Source: Galerina marginata
Taxonomy: Eukaryota; Basidiomycota; Agaricomycetes; Agaricales; Galerinaceae
NCBI GenBank assembly: GCA_023014335.1
Contig: JAECYW010000017.1
Span: 124,001 to 188,000 of the forward strand
Direction of reading: 5' to 3'
DNA: 64,000 nt
Position numbers and translations under genes: made by a program. Shown here one piece after another: positions 34,259 through 46,898 of the stretch. The first letter of the stretch is position 1. Every line of letters starts with the position of its first letter. The notes beneath the pieces are model-generated. The model made no database searches and was not told the origin of the DNA. It was given only the letters and a program-made list of their open reading frames with translations.

Positions 34259-34319
34259 CTGCAGCTGCAGCCGAAAACTGCAGAAACTGCAGATTCTGCA
34301 GCTCAACTCTGACGGCACC
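34259..34319 (-). repeat. Right terminal inverted repeat with iterated CTGCAG
   Basis: Complement of the left TIR with three contiguous mismatches, followed by TA at 34320-34321. Confidence 0.85.
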
Positions 34320-34321
34320 TA

Positions 34322-37300
34322 GTGCCATGTGGCCATCTTGCTCATCGTACCCGTCCTCACCTGGACTTGCGAGAGTCCACGGTCTCATTTGCGGTTTATT
34401 CCAAAATAAAGCCTGCGTTAACGGATTTTGGCTCATTATGATTAGGCTGTTTCGCCCGAACACTTCGGCTTACCCCCGCTAGGTGAGTGAAGAAGTAAAA
34501 TTTGAACCATGAGGTACATATGTGTGACTGAAGGCTTGAATTTATGAACGCAAATTACATTTGATCTTGATGCTCTGTGGTGCATTTCGCGATTGGCGCT
34601 GCACAGCTTACAGGGCGTATGAAAGATTGTCTGCTGCTTCTATTGTCGGCTCTCGGGATAACCATGTTGGGGATCCCAGGAAGCCCAATATTCACTGATA
34701 GCAGCTAGCGGGTGAACAAGTAACTTCGGTTTGGAAGTCGGAAGGTTGAGTTTAAGCGCCTATACAATTTTCGAGTTCTTAACGCTGTCTGTTTTCCAAG
34801 GTTGGTGACGGAAATTAGATACCGCCTCAAAAGCCTAAATCGACAGGACCAGAACATGTGCATGAACATTCATGCTTTCTGAGAGCACCGCTTACTGAAT
34901 TGAGCGTCGGGGAGTCGCTGTTAATAACTTGGCTCTAAAAATTGTACTCTGGTCAATGTGTCCATATGCTGCGTGAGTTTAGGCGCCGCCAAATTTTCAT
35001 ATATACTTACATCTGTTCCGCCGTGCCAAGGACGTCCGTGGAGGTAGGGGATACTGCCTCGAACTTTAAAGCGATAGTATGTAAGCATGTACCTTTTCAA
35101 AATACATCGTGCTGACACAAGCGTCGAGGCGGTCGTTATCTATTCATAAAAATTGAATCACAAAGTACAGTACAGTAGGGACGGCCGCGGGCCTCAAAAA
35201 TAACATGATGAGGTAGAACATACTGTATTCTATCATTTCAAAGATGCACCTCGCTCACTCAAGCGTCGGGGAAAGGTATTTTAGTTTGAATGTCCTGAAA
35301 GATGCCTTTGTAAAGAAAGATTTTCGCAAGATTGTCAGCGCTGCGCTGTCAGTGTTGGATGGTAGGTTGGATCTTTCAGTAATTAACATCAGTCCGTGGA
35401 GTCGAGGACATTGGCCGAGGAAGCTGGATATTTCATCAAAACCTAAAGCCGTAAGATATTGTGCATATGCATCAACATGTACCTGTTAGAAGTGTACATC
35501 TTGGTGATCCAAGCACCGTGGAGGGTTTTAATGATAAGTTTTTCTGGGAGACAATGTCTTGTTTGTTATATTGTTAGCGTGGTTCTCTACCCTTCAACTG
35601 CCTTTAACGTTGTTTCTCATGCAAGCCGATGGGGTTGTGTGGAAGCAAGATCTTCATATGGGCGAGTACAGCCTCGAGGGCTAAGAGAAATATGTGAACA
35701 AGGCTGCCTGGTATATTAATTGCTACTCCGGTGTCAGGATCCATTGGGATTGTAGTTTTTTAAAATCCAACAAGTGCGTTCGCAAGTGAGCCCCAGGATA
35801 CTGGGGAAAGCAGATTGTTATATCGGCAAGTACCGCCCCAAATTTGAAGGGCTTAGACTCGAGATAAACTGGGCGTGGAATTAACTGTCGGTCGGAACGT
35901 TGTGTCAATGGAAAGACGACCAATTAATGTGATAGTTCTCAAGAAAGCCGGTGTAGGTCGGTGTAATTAGGTTTTGACACTCAAAAGCACTTTCCGGCAC
36001 TGTACAAACCCACGAGACGGAGAATTTAAACCTGTTTCGTGGTTGTAAATGGTGGAAGCCCTTCCTATATTATCTCAGAAGAGCCGACCAAGGCGATACT
36101 TGGGATCGAATTACTATGCTCTCGCCCATGGTAAAAATCCGGTGCAGGAAACCTGGTGACTTTCTGTTAACGAACTCTCTTGCGGATTGAACAATTAAAG
36201 GTGTACATGGGTTAATGGCCTCCCGCGTTGCTTTTGACTTGCTCCAGTTACAGCAGATCGGGCCGTAAGACATTGTCAAATTTATGATTAAATGGCATGC
36301 GGCGTCGGTAACGGAGCGACGGGCTGACGTCAACTGTCAATTATGCGGAAGTTCGACCCCGACGCACTAAAAATAGCATTCAGCATCAGCACATTCGGTA
36401 GCCTTGGGGTTCCAGCTTATCTCGAGAGCAATGCAGTTTCGGAATTCAAGGATGAGTTCCTTGCTTCAAAATCTGCTGTGGTCGGGCGGAGCATATCTTG
36501 GTAACGGGATGTCAATAGGTGCAAGGAAATATTATTATTCAGATGCATGAGGCGACTGACCATGAGGCGTTCGGAGGCGTTGAGTGCTAGTGACCGATCC
36601 GTGTAGAGATATCCAAGGAACGAGGCTCAAGAAATGGACTACTTTCCAGTCTACCCAGTCCAACGGACTCGGAATTTTTATTGCGTGCGTTGAGTGGCCC
36701 AATCTTCATAGATACGCGTACAGCCAATATTTTTAAGGATAAAACCTGCATAGAACCCCGGATTTTTGTCACTGAGGTTCTGGAATCCCGGCGCAGTGTA
36801 AATTTGATGCAGAAGTAGTTGGAGGACACGGCGATAGTTATTAGGTGGCAGAGTCCGCTCGTGGGTTTGGATGGGCATGGCAAAGCGCGATCAAGTGGTG
36901 AACGGATACGCAGGAAACCTTTCAAGAGTCAGGCCGTTGCGTAGGTGCTCGGAGCATGGCTATTAGATACAATTCAGGTTGCAAGGCGGAAAGTGATAGG
37001 CTCGGAAAGTTTCACAATTGGCTTCACCGAAACATAGTCCTTGCGTGGACATGGCAATGGGCTGCGGGTGCTCCCATCCGATTATCTGATGTGCATATCC
37101 TTGATCAGAAATCCTCGGGAAGAGGAATGGAAGGTGAAATGCGGCGTTCTGTCCTTGGTCCATTGAGGCTTCCTTTTGTCTGCGTAGTGTACGTCGTCGA
37201 GTAGTGGCTGCGTAAGAGCAAAACCTTGCCCTAGATGCGATGCTGAGTCGTTTACGTCCCTGACGATCAATCTTGGATCAATTCAGGATCATGATCGTCA

Positions 37301-40300
37301 CCACGCACATGGCCCGATCAGCTGTGGATGCCCTAAGGGCGGGCGCCTGAGATCCTGGCGAGTTCCCCCATAAATTTCGGTCCGAAGGTCATTTCACATA
37401 ATTGAAGTAGTAGTTGCCAAACTTCGCAAGGACGGACGGACTGGCCAGACGAATTTGCGAGGGCGGTTGTTGCCAACCTACAGGTTGACTGACTACGATC
37501 CATGTCACTGATCTTGGTCGAGTTTTGGCAGTTATCAGGAGGTGAGTCATGACCATTGCTGATAGAAGCTATAGATTGACCAATAGTTTGAGACTGAGAG
37601 GGGATATCTACAGTCCATGTTTCGACGCCGTGCTCCACCGTAGTTCCTTTCACCGAGCCAAATGACGGCGAAATAGGTCCACCCATGGAGTCCAGACTCG
37701 CCTGAAGATGTAAGGGCAAAACAATCAAACTAAAGGATATATGAAGTGCTCAAGTGACCGGTATATTTTAAGAATAACGAGTCCCCGTATTCTGGAAGAG
37801 GTTCGCAGGACAGAACGACAAGAAGTTTTGCTGCTGTCGCCACGGTAGTGGTTGATTCCCGTAGAGGACGCAAAGAACGGATTTTGGCTGTGTACTAATT
37901 CTTGCGCAGTCCACGAGCAAGCGGTCTGAGTCACGACCAAGAAGGGCGAAGAAAATATGTCTCCCAGCGATGCATATGTGGTTGTCTTCTGGAAGGGCCG
38001 GTGGAGTCAGCAACAAATATCCGATCGACCTCCTTCGTGTCGACATTACTTATTGTTCTTTTTTGTATGACGACGGTCAAAAGAGGTGTTCAAAGCACGT
38101 CAAGCACGTCAAGGGGAATCTGTAACCTATGGATGTACGATCTCGCCGGTGCTGGTTTGGAAGCCAAAAGGTGGCAATAGTTCGCTGAAGAAAGAGTTGA
38201 CTCATACGATCGATAGCGGAGTTATCGGTGATTATCTTGGGCGCTTGATTAGCGCCGGATCTGGGATATAAATATACTTCCTTACAACTTCCATGACGGA
38301 CCTATACCAGACGTGAGAGGTCGGAGATTTCCCTCACAATCTTACGACAGGTGCCAGTGCTTGTCAAGTGCTTGTGGAGGCACAGTGTCGTAAATCACTT
38401 GAACTCAGGCCCGAGCCGGCACATCACTAAACTCGACTAAGAGTCATAGCGAAAACGGGCACACTCAGCCTAGAAGTCACCGGCGATGGCAAAATATTTA
38501 AAAGTTCTATCCCCGGAATGAATGGCGCATCGAAGGGGAACAATCACCCTGGTATAAGGCTTAGAAGCATTCCATTGCGGTGTGCGTAGAGATTTTACGA
38601 AAATTCTCTCCTGCGAGAAACCTTTCCTTATGACTTTAAATCCTGTTTGGTTTATGGATGGTCATATTGAACGCTCCAAGGGGAAATTTAGTTGGCACCG
38701 CGGCTTAGGATACGATGTATCGATTGACATGCAAAGCGACCACACATGTACACTGTACGAGCACTACCCATAAGAGCGAAATTTGACACCGTAGTTGTAC
38801 TGGGTTTACTGACCTGTGTTATTGAAAGAATGTTGAGCCAGAGTAAGTGTGTCACCTCTATGTCGACGCGAACTTGATTCATACTCAGGCTGATGTTTGC
38901 CAAAATAGCAACTTGGCGGTTTGACACTGCATGTTTCCGTAGGTAAGTACGACCTCTTCTTTGATTGCATCCAAATGGGTGCGACTCATTGGCACGCTTG
39001 AGACAGTGGCCCAGATGACTTGGAGCTCTCCCTCCAATAGCCGGCCGAGAAACAAGGAAGTTTACAAGGACGATAAACGCTCGGACAGCTGCCGGGCCGA
39101 CTCGTGAGATTAGGCACAGTTGAGCAGAAGACTTACTCGCTGTCAGTGTCAATTTTTTTCAACATCAAACGGGTGCTAAATTTGTAGAGGATCAACGTTA
39201 ACGCCTGCAGGAACCCACCCCTCTTATCTATTTCTAGTGTGAATCACTGCCGCTCCTTGAGATCGCTTATCCTTAATATCTTCCCACTACCCTTGGCGAT
39301 CGATCTTCGCAAGTCGTCAAAATGGACGCAATGGCGTCGGCTAAGAACTGTATAGAGTCCTCAATATGTATGTTGTAATAATCCGGGTTCAGAAAATAGA
39401 AGTAAATTCCTGGCAGGACTTCTAGCCTGATCGATAACATTGCTGTGACTGTGGCCGTAGCAATTCACTCAAGCCTCGAAATATTGTTCAATCATTTTTA
39501 CCGGCATAGGTTATAGTCAGTGAATTGTTGTACTTTGCCTCATCCTACTTTCTTACTCCGGATGTCTCTCTATCGAGTCTTTTGAAATGCCATGAGATGT
39601 GACTATACTCGAGTATGACTCTTCAAGCTTTCACATCGTCAGGCTGTTCATTCAAAGTTGTTGACTTTTAATAATTGATTTTTTTTCCAATCCGAGCTCA
39701 GGTAATTGGTTTTGATCCAGGCGGACTGTTGGGCAGAGAGAGAGAGAATGTGACCAATCACAACCACGCCTCTCGAAGGCTCGAACATTTCACGAAATGG
39801 CAGTCGTGTGAACAGGTCATGCTGACTATGCCGGTAGCTCTCTGGAGGCTGAACAACCCTACGGGCGTCGGGTGCACAGAGAGGGTCTCGATGCCTTGTC
39901 TGTCTCAAGTTCTAATCAATTAGATTGAGGTCGCACAAGATGGTTTAGTACCAGAAGTATAACGAGCTTCAGACATGGTCTGATATGTACATCTTCGATA
40001 TGTCGCTGCCATGAACTTGAACTTGAACCTAGACAACTTCACGCGGACTTCTGACTTCTGACTCATTTAGGGCGATGAGCCGTCTTTTTTTTTGTTCACA
40101 AGATGTTGAAAACCGCTGCGAGTCAATTGTTGAAGAATGATCGAACCGGATAAGGCTTGTAGCTTGAAGTTGAGCAAAAAAACTTTTTGTTTCCTAAATG
40201 TTCACCTGGTGAGTCCAACGAGTAAATTCAACCGGGGGTTCTACGATTTAATGTTGGACTGAGGCCGCGAGTCGAGCATTAGAACCAGGCTGAAGGCGTT

Positions 40301-41194
40301 CAACGGTCATCATCAAACGGTAATAAAGTTTGTGTCTTCAGCTCGGGCAAAGCTTGGGGCCCTGGGGACCCACTTGTTGATAAGATGCCAGTCACATAAT
40401 AGTCATCTTGGAGAAGGTGCGTTCAAGCCCGGATCAATTTTGAAGTTATTCATAGCCAATGCTTGCTCTCGAATTGCTCTCGAAGTCCAGTACTAAGTAT
40501 GTCCAATCTTTGATTCGCTACGCCCGGAATCTATTGATCCCGATATGTAAGGTACAACATATCCCAAAAAGGGTAGCGCATTTTTCCAACCTGTTCAAAC
40601 TCAATCCATCGTGATCTCTAACGACACTTGTCTCAATTCAACTGTTCAACGGCCCTGGGGCTCAGGAATCTATCTGGGCAATGCACGTGCGCTACACCTA
40701 AGGCTTTAGCTAGTGGAAGCCATCTCGGCTTTCTATGGGGAATGGAGACCCAATTACGCGCGTCCACAGCCAGGTTCAATGACTCGAATATAACTGCACA
40801 CCGCATTTGGTTGGCTGTTAACTTGAATTTCGTGCTGATTCGGTTGCAACTTCCAAGTTTCCATCAAGGAAAAGCGCCTAGGATTCCTTGACTCATTTCA
40901 TGGATGGGCCGGCCGGTGGTGTGCATTCCAAACAATCAAACGGAACTAGGTTCCTCAATCCCTAGAAGATTCCGAATTTTTCTGGCTAGAGCCCCAATTA
41001 AGATAATCGGGATGCCCGTCATATATCCGGATGGAAGTGCAGTGAGTTGTTAGTTTGCGGCCACTCGTTGGGTCATCACTATCGGTTGCGCTGTTGGATC
41101 TAAACTGGAGATCCGTCGTGCTGGGCAAAAAAAAAAAGTTCTCCGCTTACACTGCCAAGTTTGCATTCCTTGGATTTCAATCCTTTCAGCGGGG
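34322..41194. other. Gene-poor region of about 6.9 kb
   Basis: No gene could be supported between the MITE and the acetyltransferase gene. Many short frames exist on both strands but lack domains, splice continuity and consistent codon preference. A stretch at 36680-36880 (minus) has slightly protein-like composition and may be an old gene relic. The region may contain decayed repeats that cannot be recognised without a repeat library. Confidence 0.4.
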
Positions 41195-41200
41195 TATAAG
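41195..41200 (+). promoter_or_regulatory. TATA-like element of the acetyltransferase gene
   Basis: TATAAG within GGGGTATAAGAAGG, 94 nt upstream of the ATG at 41294 and followed by a CT-rich stretch. Confidence 0.4.
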
Positions 41201-41293
41201 AAGGGCGAATGGCCTGTTACAATTTTTCCTCACAAGTCTCCTCACATCCCATCCACATTACAACACTCTCAAACCCACCAAAGTATTTCCATT

Positions 41294-42476
41294 ATGCCTG
41301 TCCCTGTCCCTGTGCTACCTGAGCTGCAGTGCACTGTGGTGAACAAGGCGAGCCTCTTTCCTAGCTTTGCTCGGGCTGCCCTAGAGGCAGACCCAATTAA
41401 AGCCAATCTCTTTCTTCCGACTCTCACCAAGTGCATTACCGCGGAGTACAAGGGAGAACCCCTGCAAGATCAATGGTGGATCATCATTCACTGCCTAGAA
41501 AACGTCGTCTTCATAGTTTCCTGCACCGACGGTTACATGGGCAAATATCCACTATTCTTTTTTACCCCCTTGACCTATGCCCAGCTACACCGGGATACTA
41601 TCACTCCTCCTTTGGTGATGGTTGCAAAAGCTCTTTGCAGACACGTATCTCCTCGACGTGTATATTCTGTTTTCGCGCCAGAGATCGTTACTCAAGTATT
41701 TTCGAACATTTGGAGTGGCGTTACGCACATCAAGACTGAGCCAGAGGCGTACTACCATGCATTGATCAGCTACCTTACGGCCGAGACCCTCATCAACAAG
41801 GCGACTCCGCCGATCTCGGGTGCAGAGTGCGAACTACGACTTGGCCGCCCCGGGGACCTTCAAGCCGTTGCACAATTGTGCTATCTCTTCGCAGAAGACA
41901 GCGTACGTCTTCCTCGCTCTTTTAACATCTTCGAAATATTTATCATTTTCTTTTGCAGCCCCCATTCACATTGTCCATGCAAGACGCTATGCTGGAGGCC
42001 AATATTCTTCTCCATAAGCAAGAGGTGTTCGTGTACGCAGTGAGATATCCTGATGGCTCAAGGCGAATTGCATCGATCGTGGCCACCACGAGGAACACTG
42101 ACACCACAGCAACAATAACCAAGGTATGCGGCCGTCTCTCGTTTAGGATACATCCACTTACATTATATTAGGTGTTTACCCACCCTGATTTTCGTGGACG
42201 TGGATGCGCCGAACGACTTGTAAGATGGGTGTGTAAAAAGTAAGCTCGATACCAACTCCGCTGAGGACCAGTGTTGACCAGAGGTATTTTTTCAGACTAT
42301 TGGCGATCAACATCCGTTACGTGGTCCTATTTGTTGGCATCGAGAACAAAGCCGCAAAGGTATACCAGAAAGTCGGATTTGTTGGTGTTGGTGACAACGC
42401 ACGACCCGCTCATGGCGTCGAGCCTTGGTTAGAGTTGGGCTTTGACCGTAACCAGGTCCGCCTTGGCCACTGGTAA
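41294..42476 (+). CDS. GNAT-family N-acetyltransferase
   Basis: Four exons, 41294-41902, 41959-42123, 42172-42239 and 42296-42476 (340 aa), with introns of 56, 48 and 56 nt. The C-terminal half is a GNAT fold. It has strands around F-V-Y-A-V-R-Y-P-D-G-S-R-R-I-A-S-I-V-A-T-T, then the acetyl-CoA-binding motif A: V-F-T-H-P-D-F-R-G-R-G-C-A-E-R-L-V-R-W-V (R-x-x-G-x-G/A type), then motif B with G-I-E-N-K-A-A-K-V-Y-Q-K-V-G-F-V. The N-terminal about 190 residues carry a helical domain typical of larger fungal GNAT proteins. The acceptor substrate cannot be read from the sequence. Start chosen at the ATG followed by M-P-V-P-V-P-V. Confidence 0.88.
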
Positions 42477-43933
42477 AACGCCTAACCTGCCCTCGCTCTC
42501 AACTCGCCCTGTTTGACCAACTTTTTCGACCTGCAAAAGTCGACTATACCCTGTATTTCCTGATCTTCCCCGTTCAATCCGCCAAAGAGCGTGCCTCAAT
42601 GACAAACCCTAGATTTAACTACATTCTGAACAGCCCTGCTCTAATATCGATTCTCTACTTACAACTCCCTATACATATACCCTTTGCAGATCTTGCATAC
42701 TGTGCATTTCCATTTATCGTAGATGTTTTTTGCTGTGTTTGTCTTCTGTAGCATGTCACCGATTTCTTGTAAATAGCAATTTTATGTAGCTCTAGTCCCA
42801 CATCCACCTCTCCGCGTATAATTTCGAGAATATATTATAGTCTGGTCCATATCATTACCAAAGCTGAGACGATAACTGAGTGCCCCGAGGATTTTTCGTT
42901 GGCAAGAAATATAAATCTGACATAATTGAGATTCGGACGGAGACTTATTTCGGATGATGATACACACTCCGTTCAGAAAGTGGTGTTCAACCCCGGGTGA
43001 GAACGCATTCAGCCTTTGTGAACAAAAGTTCTTCCATGTGTCGCCAGCAGGAACAGGACTGCGCATGTACTGGTATGCCTATGAGGAGCAGAGTAGTTTA
43101 CATGGCTAACATGAAAGTGTTAGTTGACACGAGGACGCAATCATCTCTTAATCATTCAGTTCATACCTGTCCGAGGTTCTCAAACGGCACCGTCAAGTCC
43201 GCGTCCGAGCTCTAAGGAGTCATGAGGATTTGTTTTTCCGGAACACGTCCAGCGCTTGTTCAGCAAGCGTCCTTTCCAGTTCTTCAGATCGCTCCTAGTG
43301 TGGTGTAAGCGACGACACAGGAAATTTGTGCACAGGTTGAAGTACCTCCTTCTTAACCGCGGTTATTGGCAAACCAAGCGCCTCTCTTTCGGCCACGATC
43401 TAAAACACAATTCAGCCAGTTCATTACTGCGCGTGTTGGACAAGTTATACTTCTACACTTTGAATAATGAGCTGAGTCCGTCCGAAAATAAACTTTCACC
43501 CACCTCTGCCTCTCTTCAGGGTATCTCGGTGAACAAAAACCGACATAACGACACCATATACTGACAGCCCTACCAGTGAGTATACCACGCCTCGGTGGAG
43601 CATGTCCGCCAACGGCATTCGCGTTCGTGCCATGGCGCCGAAGATGATGACAATTTCCTGAAAAAAGCTTGGCTGAAGAACGGGCGTTATTTGGCTACAT
43701 TTGTTTTTGAGGCTATTAGCACAGGTAACAAACGGCCAAACACCTCATGATCCTCTTCATCAAACCATCACGGCGAGAAAATTATTCGAGTTGCCTCGAG
43801 GACAACGCCTGACGAATAAGAGTCTTTCTCCACCGCCTCATTGGCTGGATTTGGATTCTCCTCCGCGATTACCTCGCTCCATTTTGACATCCGAGTCCCA
43901 CATCTTCAAAATTCACGCTTCTAGTGCGATGTT
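42477..43933. other. Intergenic, no gene recognised
   Basis: About 1.45 kb between two plus-strand genes. A 102-residue open frame at 43256-43564 lacks an ATG and a domain. The rest shows nothing gene-like. Confidence 0.45.
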
Positions 43934-45847
43934 ATGTCTGGCTTCCAAGTCGATAAAGTGAACGACTTATTGGAATGGTGCGCAGCCAACGACATCTTCA
44001 TCGATTCACGAATACGCATCGCATCAGATGACCGAGGCAATATCTGCGTCCATTCTACAGATCATTTTATTCCCCCAAAAGCAACCTGTATGTGTAATAA
44101 TCTGTCCAGGCAGTCATCGCATCGATAATCGATACTCCAAGTGGTCAAGATAGCCAAAGACGCCGTTCTTTCAGTTCGAAACTGTTCATTGTCCCGTCTT
44201 ATTCCCTTTAATCCTTACGGCCGCGGCGCCCAACTTTCTCTGTCGATCGCGCTCTATGTTGAGATGTACGTTGCATTTTCCGTGGATTTGTTGAATTACT
44301 ATTAATATTTTGCAGATTGCGAGGCACCCAGTCAAGGTGGCACGGCTATCTCCAGTCTCTGCCTGAAGGAATTGTAGACTTGCCATTGTTTTGGTGCACA
44401 GACATCGATGTAACCAAGGACAGCGCAGAGGCTCTTGCCTGGCTCGGAGGTACTGAAGCGGCTAGGATACTCAGCACTAGATCGGAAAATCGTACTACAC
44501 TGGTGCGGAGATTTATCTACACTACACATTCGGAGTTATAAACTGTGGCAATGTTAACAGGAAGAGATTAATCATTTCTATCGCAACGTAGCAGAACCCT
44601 TATTCCTACACCATGTACACGCATGGCAGTGTGGCGTTGCCTCAAGCACTCCAACGATAATGGGGTTTTACCGTGCATTTTCACTGGTTTCATCACGGGC
44701 GTTCCTCGTCGACGCATATCATGGTCTATCCATGGTCCCCGTCGCCGATGCGTAAGTCGCACTGCATCTCGAATCCTGCGATGGTGATTGATGTTTTATC
44801 TCAAGCTTCAATCACGCCCTGGAAAACCATGTCCATCTTGAAGTGAGTGGTCGTACAGGAATTGTTATAAGTTTTACTAATCAATTCCCAGAGCGACTAT
44901 AGTGTCTGTTCTGAGTGTGGGTCGTTGCAGGAATGTCTACATGACCGAGACACACGGTCCGGTGATGACTACAAAATGCCTAAAAATCTCAGCCAGGACG
45001 ACGATCATGATTCGTTCTACGAGATGGTCACTAACGCCGGCACACCCCCCTTGAGCGAAGTTTTCAATACTTACGGGGAGGACTTAACCAACGCTCAACT
45101 GCTGAACCAATATGGTTTCATCTTGGATGTTAACGATAATGACCGTCTCTCGTGGACGATGCACGAAATTTTAGATCTATTTTTGCCAAACGATACCACT
45201 GAAACCGATAGAGGAGATATCACTGGACATTTTCACGAAACTCTGTCACGTCTGGACGAAACTCGTCCAATATTTGCGCAGTCGCGTCTCATTTACTACG
45301 AGGTTTCGGATGGACATCATTTCTACCTGAATTGTGAAGGTAGTCTTTCTCACCAACTCTGGGCTATATTGTTTGTTTTATCTGCGCGTCGACATCAGGG
45401 AGCTATCACCGATCGTGATGCTCACCAATCGCCAAATGCTGCCCTGGAGCTCCAAATGCAGATGGAAACTCCCGACTCTGGAGATGAAGTCGGCATGGGT
45501 GTGGGCAAACCGCTGAGCAAGACGCCCGACTTCCTACCCCTTCGCATTTTACATGATCTTTGTGGGATGACCATGGCTCTTTGCACTGATCGTAAACACA
45601 ATCTTGGAAAATCGGGTTCCAGTAAACTTGAATTATCGAGCGTCGTGGAGGTAAGTACTCAATCATCCAGCAAAACACGTTTCTGATCGGCTACTCTCAT
45701 TAAAATTAGGAGATTCCAGAGGACAACGTTCGCACACACCTGGCAATATCGTTTCTGATGAGCGAGAGATCCATGCTTGACTGTTGTGAAGCGGAATGGC
45801 GTGAATTAAGGGAATCTATGCTTCCGCTGCTCAATGGCCTCGGTTGA
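43934..45847 (+). CDS. SET-domain protein lysine methyltransferase
   Basis: Seven exons: 43934-44087, 44142-44265, 44316-44502, 44561-44751, 44806-44842, 44892-45650 and 45710-45847 (529 aa), all in phase. The N-terminus (L-L-E-W-C-A-A-N-D-I-F-I-D-S-R-I-R-I) and V-K-I-A-K-D-A-V-L-S-V-R match the start of Rubisco-LSMT/SETD6-type SET proteins. The catalytic core is V-P-V-A-D-A-F-N-H-A-L-E-N-H-V, the expected D-x-x-N-H SAM-binding motif, just before S-D-Y-S-V-C-S-E-C-G-S. The C-terminal substrate-binding helical region lies in the long exon 6 and ends N-G-L-G. Members methylate ribosomal proteins, elongation factors or other non-histone targets; the target here is unknown. An insert rich in Asp/Glu (about 230-260) follows the Cys-rich strand. 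Confidence 0.87.
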
Positions 45848-46838
45848 ACCGTACCTATCGAGACCTGCAAGGGCCAGTATGTGTTGAAACGGCGGTACAT
45901 ATAAAGGTTGGGTCGGGCTTTCGAGGGCGGATCTGTCAGGCCCATAACGAGAGTGTTCGCGATGATGTCATCAGAGGTATCGTTCCAGTTCGCACATTAG
46001 CACCCACCGAAGCGATAATTATATTGACCAGATCTCTGTGTCCGACGATAGCTACTTTTGATAGGCACTGTTACAAAATACATGAACCCAGTATTAATAA
46101 CATACATACCTGAAGGCTGAAGGCCGGTCAACCGCACAAATACTCACGCAGGACCAATTCGACCCCTGGAGCGTGTGATGAAGAAGAGTTCCATGGATGA
46201 AGAGAACCTGCGGAAATAATACGGATGGTCAGTTCGGGTGGAAGTGTGAGTCGCGCAGGCTGAATATGCGAAGGCACAAGGACCACAAATAAACTTGTCC
46301 AGGAGAGTTTAAACTTAAGTTGTCATGAAGATCAGGGGATAGCGTTTCAGCAGCTATTAAAAATATCAAAACAAGAGGCTTTGTTCCACCGATGGGCATC
46401 CACTGCCGCGGCCCAATTATTTTGACGGGGATGCAAAATCCATTGCACGTTGTTTAAATTTTGACAAGAATTTTCGAACTGGCAAAATGTAATCAATATC
46501 TTTCAATTTGCTTAATGCAGAATGTTTGCAAAATGTTAGGTTTAGAATTAAATATTGCCTTACTCAAAATGGAACATTTCTCTCTCATTTCCTACATTGG
46601 AAAATGTAAAGTTTCACCTAAAATTTCCTACCAAGTAGAATTTTGTATTTCCACGGGACCAAAAGATTGGTAAAATTATATATTCTACCCATTTTTAACG
46701 AAGTAGCAGAATGAGAGGCAAAATTCCGAAATTAGTAGGATGTGCAAAATGGATGGCAAAAGTCACGTGAAAAAAATTCGGGAAAATGGAGCGTTTTGCA
46801 GAAGTCTAAATTTCATGTCAAAACGAATCGCGCGCTGA

Positions 46839-46856
46839 GCGAGGCGCTGACCAGTC
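46839..46856 (+). repeat. 18-bp direct repeat, copy 1
   Basis: GCGAGGCGCTGACCAGTC, repeated exactly 42 nt downstream. It is surrounded by GCTGAGCGAG and CGCTCAGCGAG, which are complementary to each other, so a hairpin is possible. Confidence 0.7.
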
Positions 46857-46880
46857 GCTCAGCGAGTCGGACGTCGCTGG

Positions 46881-46898
46881 GCGAGGCGCTGACCAGTC
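46881..46898 (+). repeat. 18-bp direct repeat, copy 2
   Basis: Exact second copy of the 46839-46856 repeat. Confidence 0.7.

Larger units (their letters stand above)
33793..34319. mobile_element. Non-autonomous MITE-like DNA transposon, 527 bp
   Basis: The element is bounded by 61-bp terminal inverted repeats (33793-33853 and 34259-34319) that differ at only three positions. It is flanked on both sides by TA (33791-33792 and 34320-34321), consistent with a TA target duplication as in Tc1/mariner-like elements. The termini begin GGTGCCGTCAGAG. Each TIR contains five CTGCAG words, two of them directly abutting. The about 400-bp interior has no transposase-like frame, so mobilisation would need a protein supplied in trans. 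The near-identical TIRs suggest recent activity. Assignment to a superfamily is inference from the TA flank only. Confidence 0.75.

Noticed and set aside
36341..36370. GTTCGACCC, resembling a tRNA T-loop
   Set aside because: The flanking bases cannot form the 5-bp T stem, and no acceptor or anticodon arm is present. No tRNA was supported anywhere in the window.
36678..37270. Possible decayed gene (frames with Y-R-R-V-L-Q-L-L-L-H-Q and S-H-L-G-Q-G-F-A-L)
   Set aside because: Composition is mildly protein-like, but no family, splice pattern or continuous frame could be established.
43256..43564. 102-residue basic frame between the GNAT and SET genes
   Set aside because: No ATG at its start, no domain and no splice partners.
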